A DNA stretch of 64,000 nucleotides, taken from Mycobacterium sp. 4858 (GTDB lineage Bacteria; Actinomycetota; Actinomycetes; Mycobacteriales; Mycobacteriaceae). This document shows positions 9,433 through 17,407 of this stretch, one piece after another. A program made the translations under genes and the position numbers. Location: positions 1,054,001-1,118,000 of the forward strand of contig NZ_LT968775.1 in assembly GCF_900240975.1 (NCBI RefSeq), given 5' to 3'. The notes under the pieces are model-generated. The model was not told where the DNA came from. It did no database searches and was given only the letters and a program-made list of their open reading frames with translations. How positions within the stretch are numbered: position 1 is the stretch's first letter; each line of letters begins with the position of its first letter.

Positions 9433-11681
9433 GCCTGACCAAAACCCAGATCGAGGCGTGGAATCCGGCGACGTTGACCGCGATTGGCGAAGCCTGGACG
9501 GCGATGGGCACAAAGATCGACAGCCTGTTCGACCGATACAAATCCGCGGTCGCCAATGTCAACGGCGGCCACTGGCAGGGGGTGGCCGCGGACGCCGCGA
9601 TGACCCGTGCGGAATCCGATCGACAAGCCGCCGCCCGCGTGGTCGATCATCTCGATCGGGTCGCGAAGATCGCGACCGACGGCTTCCACCAGATCGATGC
9701 GCCATTGCAGCGGGCGCGCAACGCGATCGCGGGGGCTCAACAGGCCGGCTTCACCGTCTCGGAGAACTTGGTGGTCTCCAAAGCCGACCTCACCACCAGT
9801 GCCGACTTGGCCGCTCAGGAACAGTGGCAGATCCAGATCACCGGCGCCGCCGACGCCACCGAAGAGGCCGACACCCAAGTCAAAGACGCGCTCAACGCCG
9901 CGCGCCTGGATCTGCAGGTGGCGTTCATCCAGCCCGCCACCCTCGGTACCGACCAAGGCGCAAGCGACGGTAACCAGCTGCTCAACGATCCCAGGCATCT
10001 CAGCGCCGACGAGATTCAGCGGCTCACCGCAGCGGGACTTCTCACCCCGGCGCAACTGACCGCGCTGCAATCCGGTGCCACAGTGGACATCCCGGCCTCG
10101 CAGATGCAATACATCAACGCGCTGGCCCGCTCCTTGGACGGCAAGTCGCCGCAACAGATCGAGACCATCCTCAACGAGATGCCGGCCGAGGCGCGACAAG
10201 GTGTCGCTAACGCGCTGCAACTGCTGTCCACCAACAGCGTCAGCGCCAGCGTCACCGGCGACAGCACGATCCCCGCCCACGGTGCTACGAATCTGCTGCC
10301 GCACCAGATGTACGACGCACTCAATCGTGGCGACTTGATGACCGAAGGATTCTCCCTCGTTGGTGGTTACGGCTATAACACCATCAACCTCAACGGCGTC
10401 GGGGCGAACCAAGCCAACGCGGCCATTGCGGCCATGGCCAGCCCCGGACTCAAACACGGGAGCGGTCTGGACAAGGGCGTCCTCAACGCGGCGCAACAGT
10501 ATCTGCGCGGTCAGGTCGCCGCCGAAAATGACAAGCAAGCCTTGTATTTCGTCGACGGGCGCGGCCAAGAGCCCAACGCGCCGATGACCGAACAAATGTT
10601 TGCCGCCGTCGCCGATGACAAAGCGGCTGTTTCCGCGGAGCTGACCGGGTCCAACGGTCAGACCCTGTTGTCGGACGTGTTCAACCATCAATGGAGCGAT
10701 CACGGTAAGACGGTCTCGCAGCTGTTCAATATCAGCTCCCAGGACGCGGTGGCCGTCCCCGGCGACCGCCCATCGGAAGTGCGCGCGGCAGAGTCCGGCC
10801 AGATCGCCCAAACCGTGGCCCAGTACATGTCGAACCACTCCAACGAACTGCTGCATCTGTCCGGCGATCCCGGAACCGCTGTCGGGCAGCGGAACCCGGA
10901 CTTGATCGTCAACCTGGCCAGCGACCTGGCCCCGTACTACAGCACATTCGCCGGTTCCGAGTCGATACCGGGCGTCAGCCATTTCGCCAACTCCAGTCAG
11001 CTGGCCAACATGTACTCGGTGCTGGCCACCAACCCCACCGCCGGGGTGAATGCCGCCATCGCCACCTTCGGGCAGGAAAACGCTCTGGCGACCGCATACG
11101 GCAGCGGCCACGCACCCTACACCTACGCTCAGACCGCAGGCCAGATGCAGCACGCACTAGAAGTCGGCACCCAGTCGGCCGAAACCGCCCTCAACCAGGG
11201 CGATGTCTACAAGGCTCAGTGGCAAGCCGCCGTCAACGGTGCCAGCTACGACTCGGCGTACAAAGCCGCCGGCGCAGTGCTGAATTACATCCCCGAAGCG
11301 GGGCCGGTGATCAAGAGCCTGATCGACGTCGCCGGTCCCGGAATCAAGCCTGACGTCATCGGGATCATCAATCAAAACGCAGTGCAAAACCCGAGCAATG
11401 CCATCCCTAATGAGCACGCCGCCAATCAACTCGACACCAACACCACCGTGCAAAGCATCGTCAATGGTCTCGTGACGAAGGATCCGTCGATCGTCAACGA
11501 TCCAGCCTTCGCGCCATACCGCCACGACGACAACGGCAACCCGACCATCCAGGTCAGCAACCTCAGTGCGCAAGCGGAGATAACCAAACAGCTGTATTCC
11601 CGGTACGGAATCGATGTGGGCCAATGGGAATACCAGTTCGACACCGGCATGAACGGCGGGACCATCATCCCCGCCAAGTAA
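9429..11681 (+). CDS. Large predicted ESX substrate, N-terminal WxG helical domain (TPR-repeat-region family)
   Basis: A 750-aa protein that opens with a WXG100-like hairpin (MSLTKTQIEAWNPATL ... W49-Q-G51) and then long alpha-helical stretches to about residue 240. The remainder is mixed, mostly helical and Gln/Asn/Ala-rich, with no signal peptide, no membrane helix and few cysteines. The opening resembles mycobacterial proteins annotated as TPR repeat region-containing, several of which also sit behind a small EspC-like partner. The C-terminal 400 residues match no enzyme motif I can recognise; an effector or toxin function is possible but unsupported. The GTG 9429 start lies inside the stop of the 115-aa gene. 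It converges on the Esx operon. Confidence 0.65.
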   Translation: MSLTKTQIEAWNPATLTAIGEAWTAMGTKIDSLFDRYKSAVANVNGGHWQGVAADAAMTRAESDRQAAARVVDHLDRVAKIATDGFHQIDAPLQRARNAIAGAQQAGFTVSENLVVSKADLTTSADLAAQEQWQIQITGAADATEEADTQVKDALNAARLDLQVAFIQPATLGTDQGASDGNQLLNDPRHLSADEIQRLTAAGLLTPAQLTALQSGATVDIPASQMQYINALARSLDGKSPQQIETILNEMPAEARQGVANALQLLSTNSVSASVTGDSTIPAHGATNLLPHQMYDALNRGDLMTEGFSLVGGYGYNTINLNGVGANQANAAIAAMASPGLKHGSGLDKGVLNAAQQYLRGQVAAENDKQALYFVDGRGQEPNAPMTEQMFAAVADDKAAVSAELTGSNGQTLLSDVFNHQWSDHGKTVSQLFNISSQDAVAVPGDRPSEVRAAESGQIAQTVAQYMSNHSNELLHLSGDPGTAVGQRNPDLIVNLASDLAPYYSTFAGSESIPGVSHFANSSQLANMYSVLATNPTAGVNAAIATFGQENALATAYGSGHAPYTYAQTAGQMQHALEVGTQSAETALNQGDVYKAQWQAAVNGASYDSAYKAAGAVLNYIPEAGPVIKSLIDVAGPGIKPDVIGIINQNAVQNPSNAIPNEHAANQLDTNTTVQSIVNGLVTKDPSIVNDPAFAPYRHDDNGNPTIQVSNLSAQAEITKQLYSRYGIDVGQWEYQFDTGMNGGTIIPAK

Positions 11682-11734
11682 ACCCAACCGTCAAAAGCGA
11701 ACCGTCGCTGCCCCTCCGACATTTCACCGCGGGT

Positions 11735-11768
11735 GTGCCGGGCCCGCGCGTTGCACGGGGCCCGGCAC
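11735..11768. terminator. Bidirectional hairpin between convergent ESX operons
   Basis: A perfect 11-bp stem, GTGCCGGGCCC at 11735-11745 and GGGCCCGGCAC at 11758-11768, with a 12-nt loop. It lies between the 3' ends of the 750-aa gene (11681, plus) and the Esx gene (11787, minus), the place expected for a shared terminator. Confidence 0.7.
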
Positions 11769-11786
11769 ATCGGGTGGGCCGATTGC

Positions 11787-12071
11787 TCAGAAGTTGCCGG
11801 CCAGGTGCGCGTCGAGCGCCCGCGTGTCTTCCTGCTGCTGGGCACCGCCGGCGCGGGTTGCGGTGATGTCGTTGATCACGTTGTCCATCAGCGCCGAAAC
11901 CTGCTGATGCTTTTGTTGCAGCGCGTCGGCGGCTTGGCCTTCATACACCGTGGACAGCACGCTGAAGACCTTCTCTACTTCTTCGCGCAACGCTTGCGCG
12001 TCGTTGAGGTTGGATTGAATGGCGTCCAAGTGGTCGTAGTTGGAGCCGTAGTCGTAGCGAATCGTGTCCAT
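11787..12071 (-). CDS. Esx (WXG100 family) protein with YEG in place of WxG
   Basis: A 94-aa secreted Esx-type protein, last gene of a nine-gene minus-strand operon. Two helices flank Y43-E-G45, where family members normally have WxG, so the turn tryptophan is replaced by tyrosine. The C-terminal tail (about 75-94) is Gln/Ala-rich and lacks YxxxD/E. ATG 12071 has AAAGGAC upstream. It lies 26 bp after its partner and should form a heterodimer with it, as EsxA does with EsxB. Position suggests an EsxC analogue, but sequence likeness to EsxC is low. Confidence 0.85.
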   Translation of the reverse strand: MDTIRYDYGSNYDHLDAIQSNLNDAQALREEVEKVFSVLSTVYEGQAADALQQKHQQVSALMDNVINDITATRAGGAQQQEDTRALDAHLAGNF

Positions 12072-12097
12072 GCTCAAGTCCTTTCGTTGAGAGCTTG

Positions 12098-12367
12098 CTA
12101 CTCGGCGTCGAGGTTGGCGAAGGTGCGCATGTTGGTCTTGCCCGTTTCGGCGACCTGGTTCAAGGCGTTGATCACCGCGGTGAAGTCCTCGTGGTGGTTT
12201 TGCATGATGTTGCCGAAACTCTGTGCCTTGTGACCCAGCCAGGAACTGGCGGTCATGGTTTGGGTGCGGTCGAGGATGTTGTTGGCCAAGGCCCTGGCAT
12301 TCTGCATCGCCTGGTCGACTTGGGCGATCTTGGCCTCGGCCTCCTGCGGCGTAAGGCTGGTGGTCAT
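12098..12367 (-). CDS. Esx (WXG100 family) protein with FxxxD C-terminal motif
   Basis: An 89-aa Esx protein with a canonical turn W43-L-G45 between two helices. At the C terminus F83-ANL-D87 occupies the place of the YxxxD/E export motif, with Phe for Tyr. AGGAGAG precedes ATG 12367. It is the upstream partner of the gene at 11787-12071 and downstream of espG, matching the esxD-esxC-espG neighbourhood of ESX-2 in content. It probably acts as the CFP-10-like partner that carries the signal to EccC. Confidence 0.86.
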   Translation of the reverse strand: MTTSLTPQEAEAKIAQVDQAMQNARALANNILDRTQTMTASSWLGHKAQSFGNIMQNHHEDFTAVINALNQVAETGKTNMRTFANLDAE

Positions 12368-12437
12368 AGCTCTCTCCTGAGATCTCTGAGATGTCTGTCC
12401 TGTCTTGCGGCAATGCTGCGGCGCTTGTCTGCTGCTG

Positions 12438-13250
12438 TCAGTCCTCCTCCCACCTCTCAGCCGAAATTTCGACAAGCTGGCTGAGCGCCTGCTTGATTGC
12501 GTTGTCGGAACCACCCTTGAGCGTGGTCCACAACTGGCCACTTGGTGAGACACTGGGTGCGGCCACTATGCGGCCACGCCTGGTGCAGAAGACGCCAACG
12601 GGGGCAGGACCGCGCAGCAGCCGGTCCGCCTCAAAGCTCAGTGCGTAACAGACGATCTCGGCGAAGGCGAGCCGCGAACCCAGTGCGGAGCCGAACATCA
12701 TCGCGGTGCGCGCCGGCGCGCCTATCGCGGCCAGTTGGTCGGCCAACCGGGCCGGGTCATGGGTGCCGGTCAGGGCGTCGCTGACCGCGTGCAGCGGAGC
12801 GCCGAACGCGGCGACGTCGGCTGGCGGAGCGGCGGGCAAGTGGTGCAGCAGTGGCTTGATCGCCTCAGTCAGCACCGGCCTGCCCGTACCCAGATGCAAG
12901 GCGACGACGTTGCCCACGCGCCGCGCCCATGCCCACAGCTTCCCCCGACGCACCACTGTCACGCGCGCGGTGCCCTCCGGGGTGACCAAGCGCATCGCCA
13001 GCTCCCGATCGGGCCGTTCCAGCGCCCACAGCGGGCCGACCAATTCGTCCGCCACCGCATCATCGAAAAGTAGTTCCCGGTCAATGAGTGCGGCGGTAGC
13101 GGCCTGCGTTGCCGCTGCCAACTCGGATGCGGTGCCGTGGCGAGGCCGCACACCGAGCACTACGGGCAACGTCTGAACGCCCGCACGCGAGGCCAGCACC
13201 ATCAGCTCGTCATCGCTGAGTTCCAGATGCGCGCGCAGCGAGGCGATCAC
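12438..13250 (-). CDS. espG: EspG-type chaperone for PE-PPE substrates
   Basis: A 270-aa cytosolic protein of the EspG family. In studied systems EspG binds the hydrophobic tip of the PPE partner and delivers the PE-PPE pair to the secretion machine. The family look is in the N-terminal LSDDELMVLASRAGVQTLPVVLGVRPRHG, the central strands with aromatic and charged residues (LVTPEGTARVTVVRRGKLWAWARR), and SLEFEAD-like ALSFEADRLL in the second half. GTG 13250 overlaps the stop of the PPE-like gene (GTGA). Direct coupling to PPE-like and PE-like genes agrees with the chaperone role. Confidence 0.85.
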   Translation of the reverse strand: MIASLRAHLELSDDELMVLASRAGVQTLPVVLGVRPRHGTASELAAATQAATAALIDRELLFDDAVADELVGPLWALERPDRELAMRLVTPEGTARVTVVRRGKLWAWARRVGNVVALHLGTGRPVLTEAIKPLLHHLPAAPPADVAAFGAPLHAVSDALTGTHDPARLADQLAAIGAPARTAMMFGSALGSRLAFAEIVCYALSFEADRLLRGPAPVGVFCTRRGRIVAAPSVSPSGQLWTTLKGGSDNAIKQALSQLVEISAERWEED

Positions 13251-14317
13251 AGGCGTAGCTCTCGGTCAACGCCAATCACGGGGGTGGACGCGCCGCCATC
13301 GAACATGCGCGCTGTCACCGGCTCGTCGGCCACCGTGTCAGGTGGTGGTCCCTCTGGGACCGCCAGTTGGTCGAACACCGAGGTATCGGGCACCCAGCTG
13401 ACGCTGGAGGCCAACTGCGACTCGTTCGATGCGCCGGCCTGCCACCAGGGCTGCCCCGAGTAGCCCAGGCCCGCACCGGGTTCGCCAGCGCCGTCGAGTG
13501 GCTCGCCCGCCTGACTCGACTCGTACTCGCGATTCTGGTCGGCTCTTCCCAGTGCGGCAATGGGCCCATAGCCGGCGCCTGCCGCGGTGCCTCCGGTGCC
13601 GGCCGCGCCCGTTGCAGCAAACCCGTTCTGGTGTAGAGGCTTTGGCTGGGCGGTCGGCGCGATGCCGGTGGCCAGCATCGGCGCCAGCGGCGGGGCCGAA
13701 ACGGTGGTTGGCGAAGCGCGCCCGCCGGCCCCGGACGACCGATCCTGGGCGTGCTCGGCCGGCGCCGGGCCGTTGCGCGAGACCTGCGGCGGGGAGGCCT
13801 GATCCCACGGTTGGGCCAGATCCGAGACCGCGTCTTCGTAGTGAGCCATCACTGCGGCGGCGTCGGCCTGGCTTGTGGTCGCCGCCTCGTCGAGTTCGGC
13901 GAACCGACCGGTGAGTACCGCGCCGCTGTAGGCGGCCAATGAGGCCATCATGTCGTGCGTGGCTTTGGCCTGTAGCGCTTCGGGGACGCTGGGCATCGCC
14001 AGCCAAGCTTCGGTGGTGGCCATGGCGGCTTTTTCGGCGCGCTGGCCGTTGGTGGCGGCGCTGAGGGCCAGTGCTTGCAGCCACCGTCCGAATTCCTCTA
14101 AGCGCCCTACCGCCGCGGTAGAGGCCTGGCTGGTCCACGCGTCACGCAGCCGGTCGACCAGCTTGTCGAAATCGGTTGACACACCGGCGAGTTCTCTGGC
14201 CACCCGCTCCCATGAGGCGCCGGCTTCGCCTACCGGAGCCGGTCCTGGGCCGTCAGTGAGGTCGCGGGCAAGCTGCTCTGTGTTGCGCGATTGCCACACC
14301 ACATCCGTGAAACCCAC
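13247..14317 (-). CDS. Divergent PPE-like protein
   Basis: A 356-aa protein with a PPE-like helical N-terminal 180 residues (LEEFGRWLQALALSAATNGQRAEKA, then MPSVPEALQAKATHDMMASL, which corresponds to the MPxxPxIxxN region of PPE proteins). The starting Pro-Pro-Glu is absent. The second half is low-complexity and Gly/Ala/Pro-rich. GGGAGG stands 7 bases before GTG 14317. It follows the PE-like gene by 53 bp and is coupled to espG, as expected for a PE-PPE-EspG set. PPE68/PPE69-type ESX-core PPE is the nearest class. Confidence 0.7.
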   Translation of the reverse strand: MGFTDVVWQSRNTEQLARDLTDGPGPAPVGEAGASWERVARELAGVSTDFDKLVDRLRDAWTSQASTAAVGRLEEFGRWLQALALSAATNGQRAEKAAMATTEAWLAMPSVPEALQAKATHDMMASLAAYSGAVLTGRFAELDEAATTSQADAAAVMAHYEDAVSDLAQPWDQASPPQVSRNGPAPAEHAQDRSSGAGGRASPTTVSAPPLAPMLATGIAPTAQPKPLHQNGFAATGAAGTGGTAAGAGYGPIAALGRADQNREYESSQAGEPLDGAGEPGAGLGYSGQPWWQAGASNESQLASSVSWVPDTSVFDQLAVPEGPPPDTVADEPVTARMFDGGASTPVIGVDRELRL

Positions 14318-14370
14318 GCCCGGACCTCCCTTTCCCGAATGGCGCGTCCAATTCCCCCGGGCGAAGTCGG

Positions 14371-14667
14371 CTAGGTGATCGCGTCCCCATCGAAGGTCGC
14401 GATGCTGCCCGACTGCGCGCGTAGGGTCGCACCTACGTCGTGCAACTGGCTGGCACCCTGGCCGGCGGCGGCCGCAAACGACCGGTATACATCGTTGAGA
14501 GTGGCTGCGACACGCTCGGATACCTCGTCGCGACCCGATGCGGTCACGGTCAGGTTGGCCGTCTCGTCGGCGATCACCCGCTCGATCCGATCAGCCAGCG
14601 TCGCGAGTTGGTTGCTAACTTCGGCCACCTCCGAGGGCCGAATCGACAGGGCTGCATTATCACTCAC
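14371..14667 (-). CDS. PE-like protein, short, without C-terminal domain
   Basis: A 98-aa protein. Two helices are separated by VTASGRDEVSERVAATLNDV, which matches the G-x-D-E-V-S turn of PE35 and other ESX-core PE proteins. The second helix holds FAAAAGQGASQLHDVGATL. No YxxxD/E motif follows the second helix; the C terminus is GSIATFDGDAIT. GGGGAGGAG precedes GTG 14667. It immediately precedes the PPE-like gene, its presumed partner. Confidence 0.78.
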   Translation of the reverse strand: MSDNAALSIRPSEVAEVSNQLATLADRIERVIADETANLTVTASGRDEVSERVAATLNDVYRSFAAAAGQGASQLHDVGATLRAQSGSIATFDGDAIT

Positions 14668-14721
14668 TTCGTTCTCCTCCCCAGTGCATCGGCAGTTTCG
14701 ACATTTCGACGGCCGCGGCCC

Positions 14722-16125
14722 CTAGATTCGCAATGCCACGTCGGGTGGCTCATTGGGGTCGGATTGTCCGATAACGGCGGGCGCGGCGGTTCCCAGGTCC
14801 CCGACGATCTCGCCGCCTTGGTCCGTGGTGTGCAAAAACGACGGTGAGGTGTGGCTGCTCCCAGCACCGAGTCGCGCCCCACCGGGCGCCATCGGGCTGC
14901 CGCCGCCCATCACGCCCGCGCCGGGCGCCCCCACTGCCGACGCGGGCCGCGCTCCTGCTGTCTCGACAGCAGCGGTACCGCTGGGTGGCTGCACCATCGC
15001 CGATGTGGGGATCGACCGCGCCGCCGCAGTGGCAGCGCCGCCGGCGCCTCCCGCTACATGACCGGCGGCGCCCGCTGCGCCCCTGGCGCTTCCATGTATC
15101 GCGGTGGCCGCGGCGTCAGTCAGCGGAGCGGCAGCCAGACTCCCCGGGCCGCGTGCCGCGTTGCCCGCCTGCATCACCGATTGCAGACCCTGGCTCAGCG
15201 AGCTGGCCCCGTACGAGAGCGCCTGCGGGGCTGCAGACATCAATGACGACGCCAGTCCGCTGGTCCCGCTACCGGCCGAGCCGGCCGAGCCGGCTGCGGC
15301 CGCCGTTCCCGCTGCGGCTGTCCCGGCGGATCCAGCCGTAGCGACTTGCGGGGCAGCCGTCACGGTGACCGGCGCTCCGACGGCGGTCACCTTGGCGGCC
15401 TCGGCGCTCAACGAAGCCTGAAGTTGGGTCATCACCTCGGCTGTCGACGTAATCGCATGGTTGGCCGCGGCAATAGCGGCCGCCCACCCCCAAGGGAAAA
15501 CGATGTTGGGTCCGATTGCGGCCAAGGTGGATTCAAATTCGCTGATGATCTCGATCAGCCGCGATCGCGCCTGCGCGACGTCGGCCGTCGCGGTGGTCAA
15601 GCTGCTGCGCAGCGCATCGGCTTGCGCTGCGACCTGCTTGCCGTTGGCGATCGCGGCGGTGGTCTTGTCGACGGCAGCGCCGCTCGAAACGCCTTGCCAT
15701 ATCCCGCCGAGCGACCCGAGCGCCTGCTGCAGAGGCCCGCCGGTCGACTGAAAGGCGTTGGTGATTCCGCCCAGCATCTGGGTCGGATCCAAGCCCTGAA
15801 AAGCGCCGTTGCCCAAAGTTCCCAGCGCCGACGTCACGGGTTGGATCAGCGCGCTCGGATCCATCGGGGTGATCGGCGCGGCTGGGGCTTGTTGGCCCAT
15901 CGGCGCCACGCTCGTCGGTTCCCCGCCAAACGGTGTCGTCCCACCAATACCGGTCGGGTCAGCAAAGGAGGGGAAACCCAGGCGCGCGAGAATTTGATCG
16001 ACTGGCAAATTCAAGTACTGCTGCAAATTCTGCTCTTGCGCGTCGATAACCGCTGCCGTATCGGAGTCCAGGAGCTGCGGCCCGAACCGGCCCGCCGGAT
16101 CAGTTGGCGACGAAGACGTGACCAT
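14722..16125 (-). CDS. Ala/Gly-rich ESX-associated protein (EspA/EspE/EspK-like in layout)
   Basis: A 467-aa protein. Residues about 20-60 contain AAVIDAQEQNLQQYLNLPVD; the middle (about 165-260) is a helical domain with a hydrophobic patch FPWGWAAAIAAANHAI; from 260 on it is Ala/Gly/Ser-rich low complexity, ending with a more polar tail (DLGTAAPAVIGQSDPNEPPD). ATG 16125 lies 11 bp after the stop of the EspC-like gene; an ATG at 16200 in the same frame would overlap that gene by 65 bp. An EspC-like gene beside a longer Ala-rich gene recalls espC-espA and espF-espE. I do not claim orthology; it is probably a substrate of this ESX system. Confidence 0.6.
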   Translation of the reverse strand: MVTSSSPTDPAGRFGPQLLDSDTAAVIDAQEQNLQQYLNLPVDQILARLGFPSFADPTGIGGTTPFGGEPTSVAPMGQQAPAAPITPMDPSALIQPVTSALGTLGNGAFQGLDPTQMLGGITNAFQSTGGPLQQALGSLGGIWQGVSSGAAVDKTTAAIANGKQVAAQADALRSSLTTATADVAQARSRLIEIISEFESTLAAIGPNIVFPWGWAAAIAAANHAITSTAEVMTQLQASLSAEAAKVTAVGAPVTVTAAPQVATAGSAGTAAAGTAAAAGSAGSAGSGTSGLASSLMSAAPQALSYGASSLSQGLQSVMQAGNAARGPGSLAAAPLTDAAATAIHGSARGAAGAAGHVAGGAGGAATAAARSIPTSAMVQPPSGTAAVETAGARPASAVGAPGAGVMGGGSPMAPGGARLGAGSSHTSPSFLHTTDQGGEIVGDLGTAAPAVIGQSDPNEPPDVALRI

Positions 16126-16135
16126 CGGCGCTTGG

Positions 16136-16420
16136 CTACCCGCCGTCGGCGCCGACAATGGCGGCCCTGGACGCGTCGGTGGCCGCCCCGACGCCGGCAT
16201 GTACCGCGCCGACGAGCAACGTGGCGGCCAAATTCCTTGCCTGCGCGGGCCCGTACGCCGCGAGGTACGTCGCGCCGATCGGTCCGAGCGCTGCAGCCGC
16301 GGCCGACAGCATCGCCGCGGAATCGGACGATCCAGCGGCGGTAATCATCTCAGACGCCGCCTGGGACACCGCAGAAAATTCCGCCATACCGGCGGGTGCC
16401 GCGGAAAAAACGTCACTCAT
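16136..16420 (-). CDS. EspC/PE-like small helical protein
   Basis: A 94-aa protein of two predicted helices (about 5-40 and 53-85) with a GPIGATYLAAYGPAQA turn, which resembles the GxxxxxF/Y turn of EspC and PE proteins. It is Ala-rich and has no signal peptide. ATG 16420 is clear. It is followed by the 467-aa gene and is likely its partner. No YxxxD/E motif is seen at the end of helix 2. Confidence 0.6.
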   Translation of the reverse strand: MSDVFSAAPAGMAEFSAVSQAASEMITAAGSSDSAAMLSAAAAALGPIGATYLAAYGPAQARNLAATLLVGAVHAGVGAATDASRAAIVGADGG

Positions 16421-16544
16421 GTGTCGGTACTTTCCCGGTTGATGTGGTCACGTGCGGCAGGGGACAAAGGGCAATATAACGAAACGGTAACGGCTCCGGT
16501 AGTCAGCAAACTTGAACTCTGGTGCAACACAAAGGAAAATCCCA

Positions 16545-16868
16545 TCAATCCGACACTTTCTGTTGCTGCAGCTGTGCTAGACGGGCGCCCAACTCGGACG
16601 CCAGGTAGTTGCACCGCTCGGTCACCAAAGCCTCCGCGACGCGTGCGGTTTCGACGATGAGCGCGGCCAACACACTGGGCCCAAGCCGGTGCGCGCTCGG
16701 GCCAAGCCACAGATCGGTCATCGCACCATATCCGTCGACTCGCACCCTGACGTTATGGTCACGGCTGGTCACCCGCACCGACATCGATTTAATCTGTTCG
16801 TCGACGGCCGCAACCAAATCACGCTGCTCTGCGAGCCTCGCCATGACTGCTTCGGCCAACCCGCTCAC
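16545..16868 (-). CDS. EspL-like YbaB/EbfC-fold protein
   Basis: A 107-aa protein with the layout of the YbaB/EbfC family as found in EspL (Rv3880c): an N-terminal helix, a strand pair VRVTSRDHNVRVRVDGYGAM with a following LWLGPSAHRLGPSVL, then a long C-terminal helix. EspL in ESX-1 stabilises EspE/EspF/EspH and affects regulation; a similar accessory cytosolic role here is inference. GTG 16868 overlaps the stop of the EspH-like gene (GTGA). Confidence 0.68.
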   Translation of the reverse strand: MSGLAEAVMARLAEQRDLVAAVDEQIKSMSVRVTSRDHNVRVRVDGYGAMTDLWLGPSAHRLGPSVLAALIVETARVAEALVTERCNYLASELGARLAQLQQQKVSD

Positions 16869-17218
16869 AGCGAACTCCGCCGTGCGGCCGTAGGCGTCTC
16901 CGTATCGCCGAAGGTGTCCTGCTCGGCACGGGCAAGGTCACTTTCGCTGGCCAGGTGCAATTCGCGGATCACCGTTGCGCCGAAACCCATTTCGGCCAAT
17001 GTTCGCCGCCGCGCGACCTGGGCCCGCGCCGCCGACAACCGACACAACGCCAAGATCTCGGCCGCGAGTCGTTCGGGCGGCTTGTTCAGTTCGACCGCGT
17101 CGAGGTGCAGAGCAACCGGCAGGCCGCGTTCATTGGTACGAACGCATATCGTGCCGCTCAGCGAGCGCACTGGCTGCTGCGCCACGCTCAAGCCTCCCCC
17201 CGGAAACTGATACGACAC
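16865..17218 (-). CDS. EspH-like (DUF2694) protein, first gene of the Esx operon
   Basis: A 117-aa protein that aligns by eye with the C-terminal half of EspH (Rv3867): strands SGTICVRTNERGLPVALHLD, then a helix with RLAAEILALCRLSAARAQVA and a final acidic patch EQDTFGD. It lacks the long acidic N-terminal extension of EspH. The GTG at 17218 is the only reasonable start, with a G-rich region upstream. In ESX-1 espH precedes eccA; here it is divergent from eccA across 189 bp. It may act as a substrate-specific chaperone, as EspH does for EspE. Confidence 0.62.
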   Translation of the reverse strand: MSYQFPGGGLSVAQQPVRSLSGTICVRTNERGLPVALHLDAVELNKPPERLAAEILALCRLSAARAQVARRRTLAEMGFGATVIRELHLASESDLARAEQDTFGDTETPTAARRSSL

Positions 17219-17279
17219 CGCTGTCCGTACATCGCGGTGGCGTGGTACCCCTTTGAATTTAGTACACTGGCGGGGCCGG

Positions 17280-17311
17280 TCACGTTCCCCTGGTCATTAA
17301 ACGGAACGTGA
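17280..17311. promoter_or_regulatory. Inverted repeat between the divergent Esx operon and eccA
   Basis: TCACGTTCC (17280-17288) and GGAACGTGA (17303-17311) are perfect 9-bp arms with a 14-bp spacer. The element sits in the 189-bp gap between the EspH-like gene (minus) and eccA (plus), so a bound regulator could control both. The regulator is not identified. Confidence 0.55.
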
Positions 17312-17407
17312 AAAGTAAGTTACCACTTGGTGTTTGACTGCACCGATCGCAAGAGCGAGCCTTCTCCGCATGAGCCCGACGCGCAGTGAGGAGACACGAC
17401 AGCGCCG

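Noticed and set aside
9384..11153. 589-codon minus-strand frame opposite the 750-aa gene
   Set aside because: The plus frame has the WxG N terminus, correct codon bias and coupling to the 115-aa gene, while the minus frame has no protein pattern.
15346..16344. 332-codon plus-strand frame opposite the 467-aa gene
   Set aside because: Composition is Arg/Gly/His-rich with no domain, and the minus frame fits the operon.
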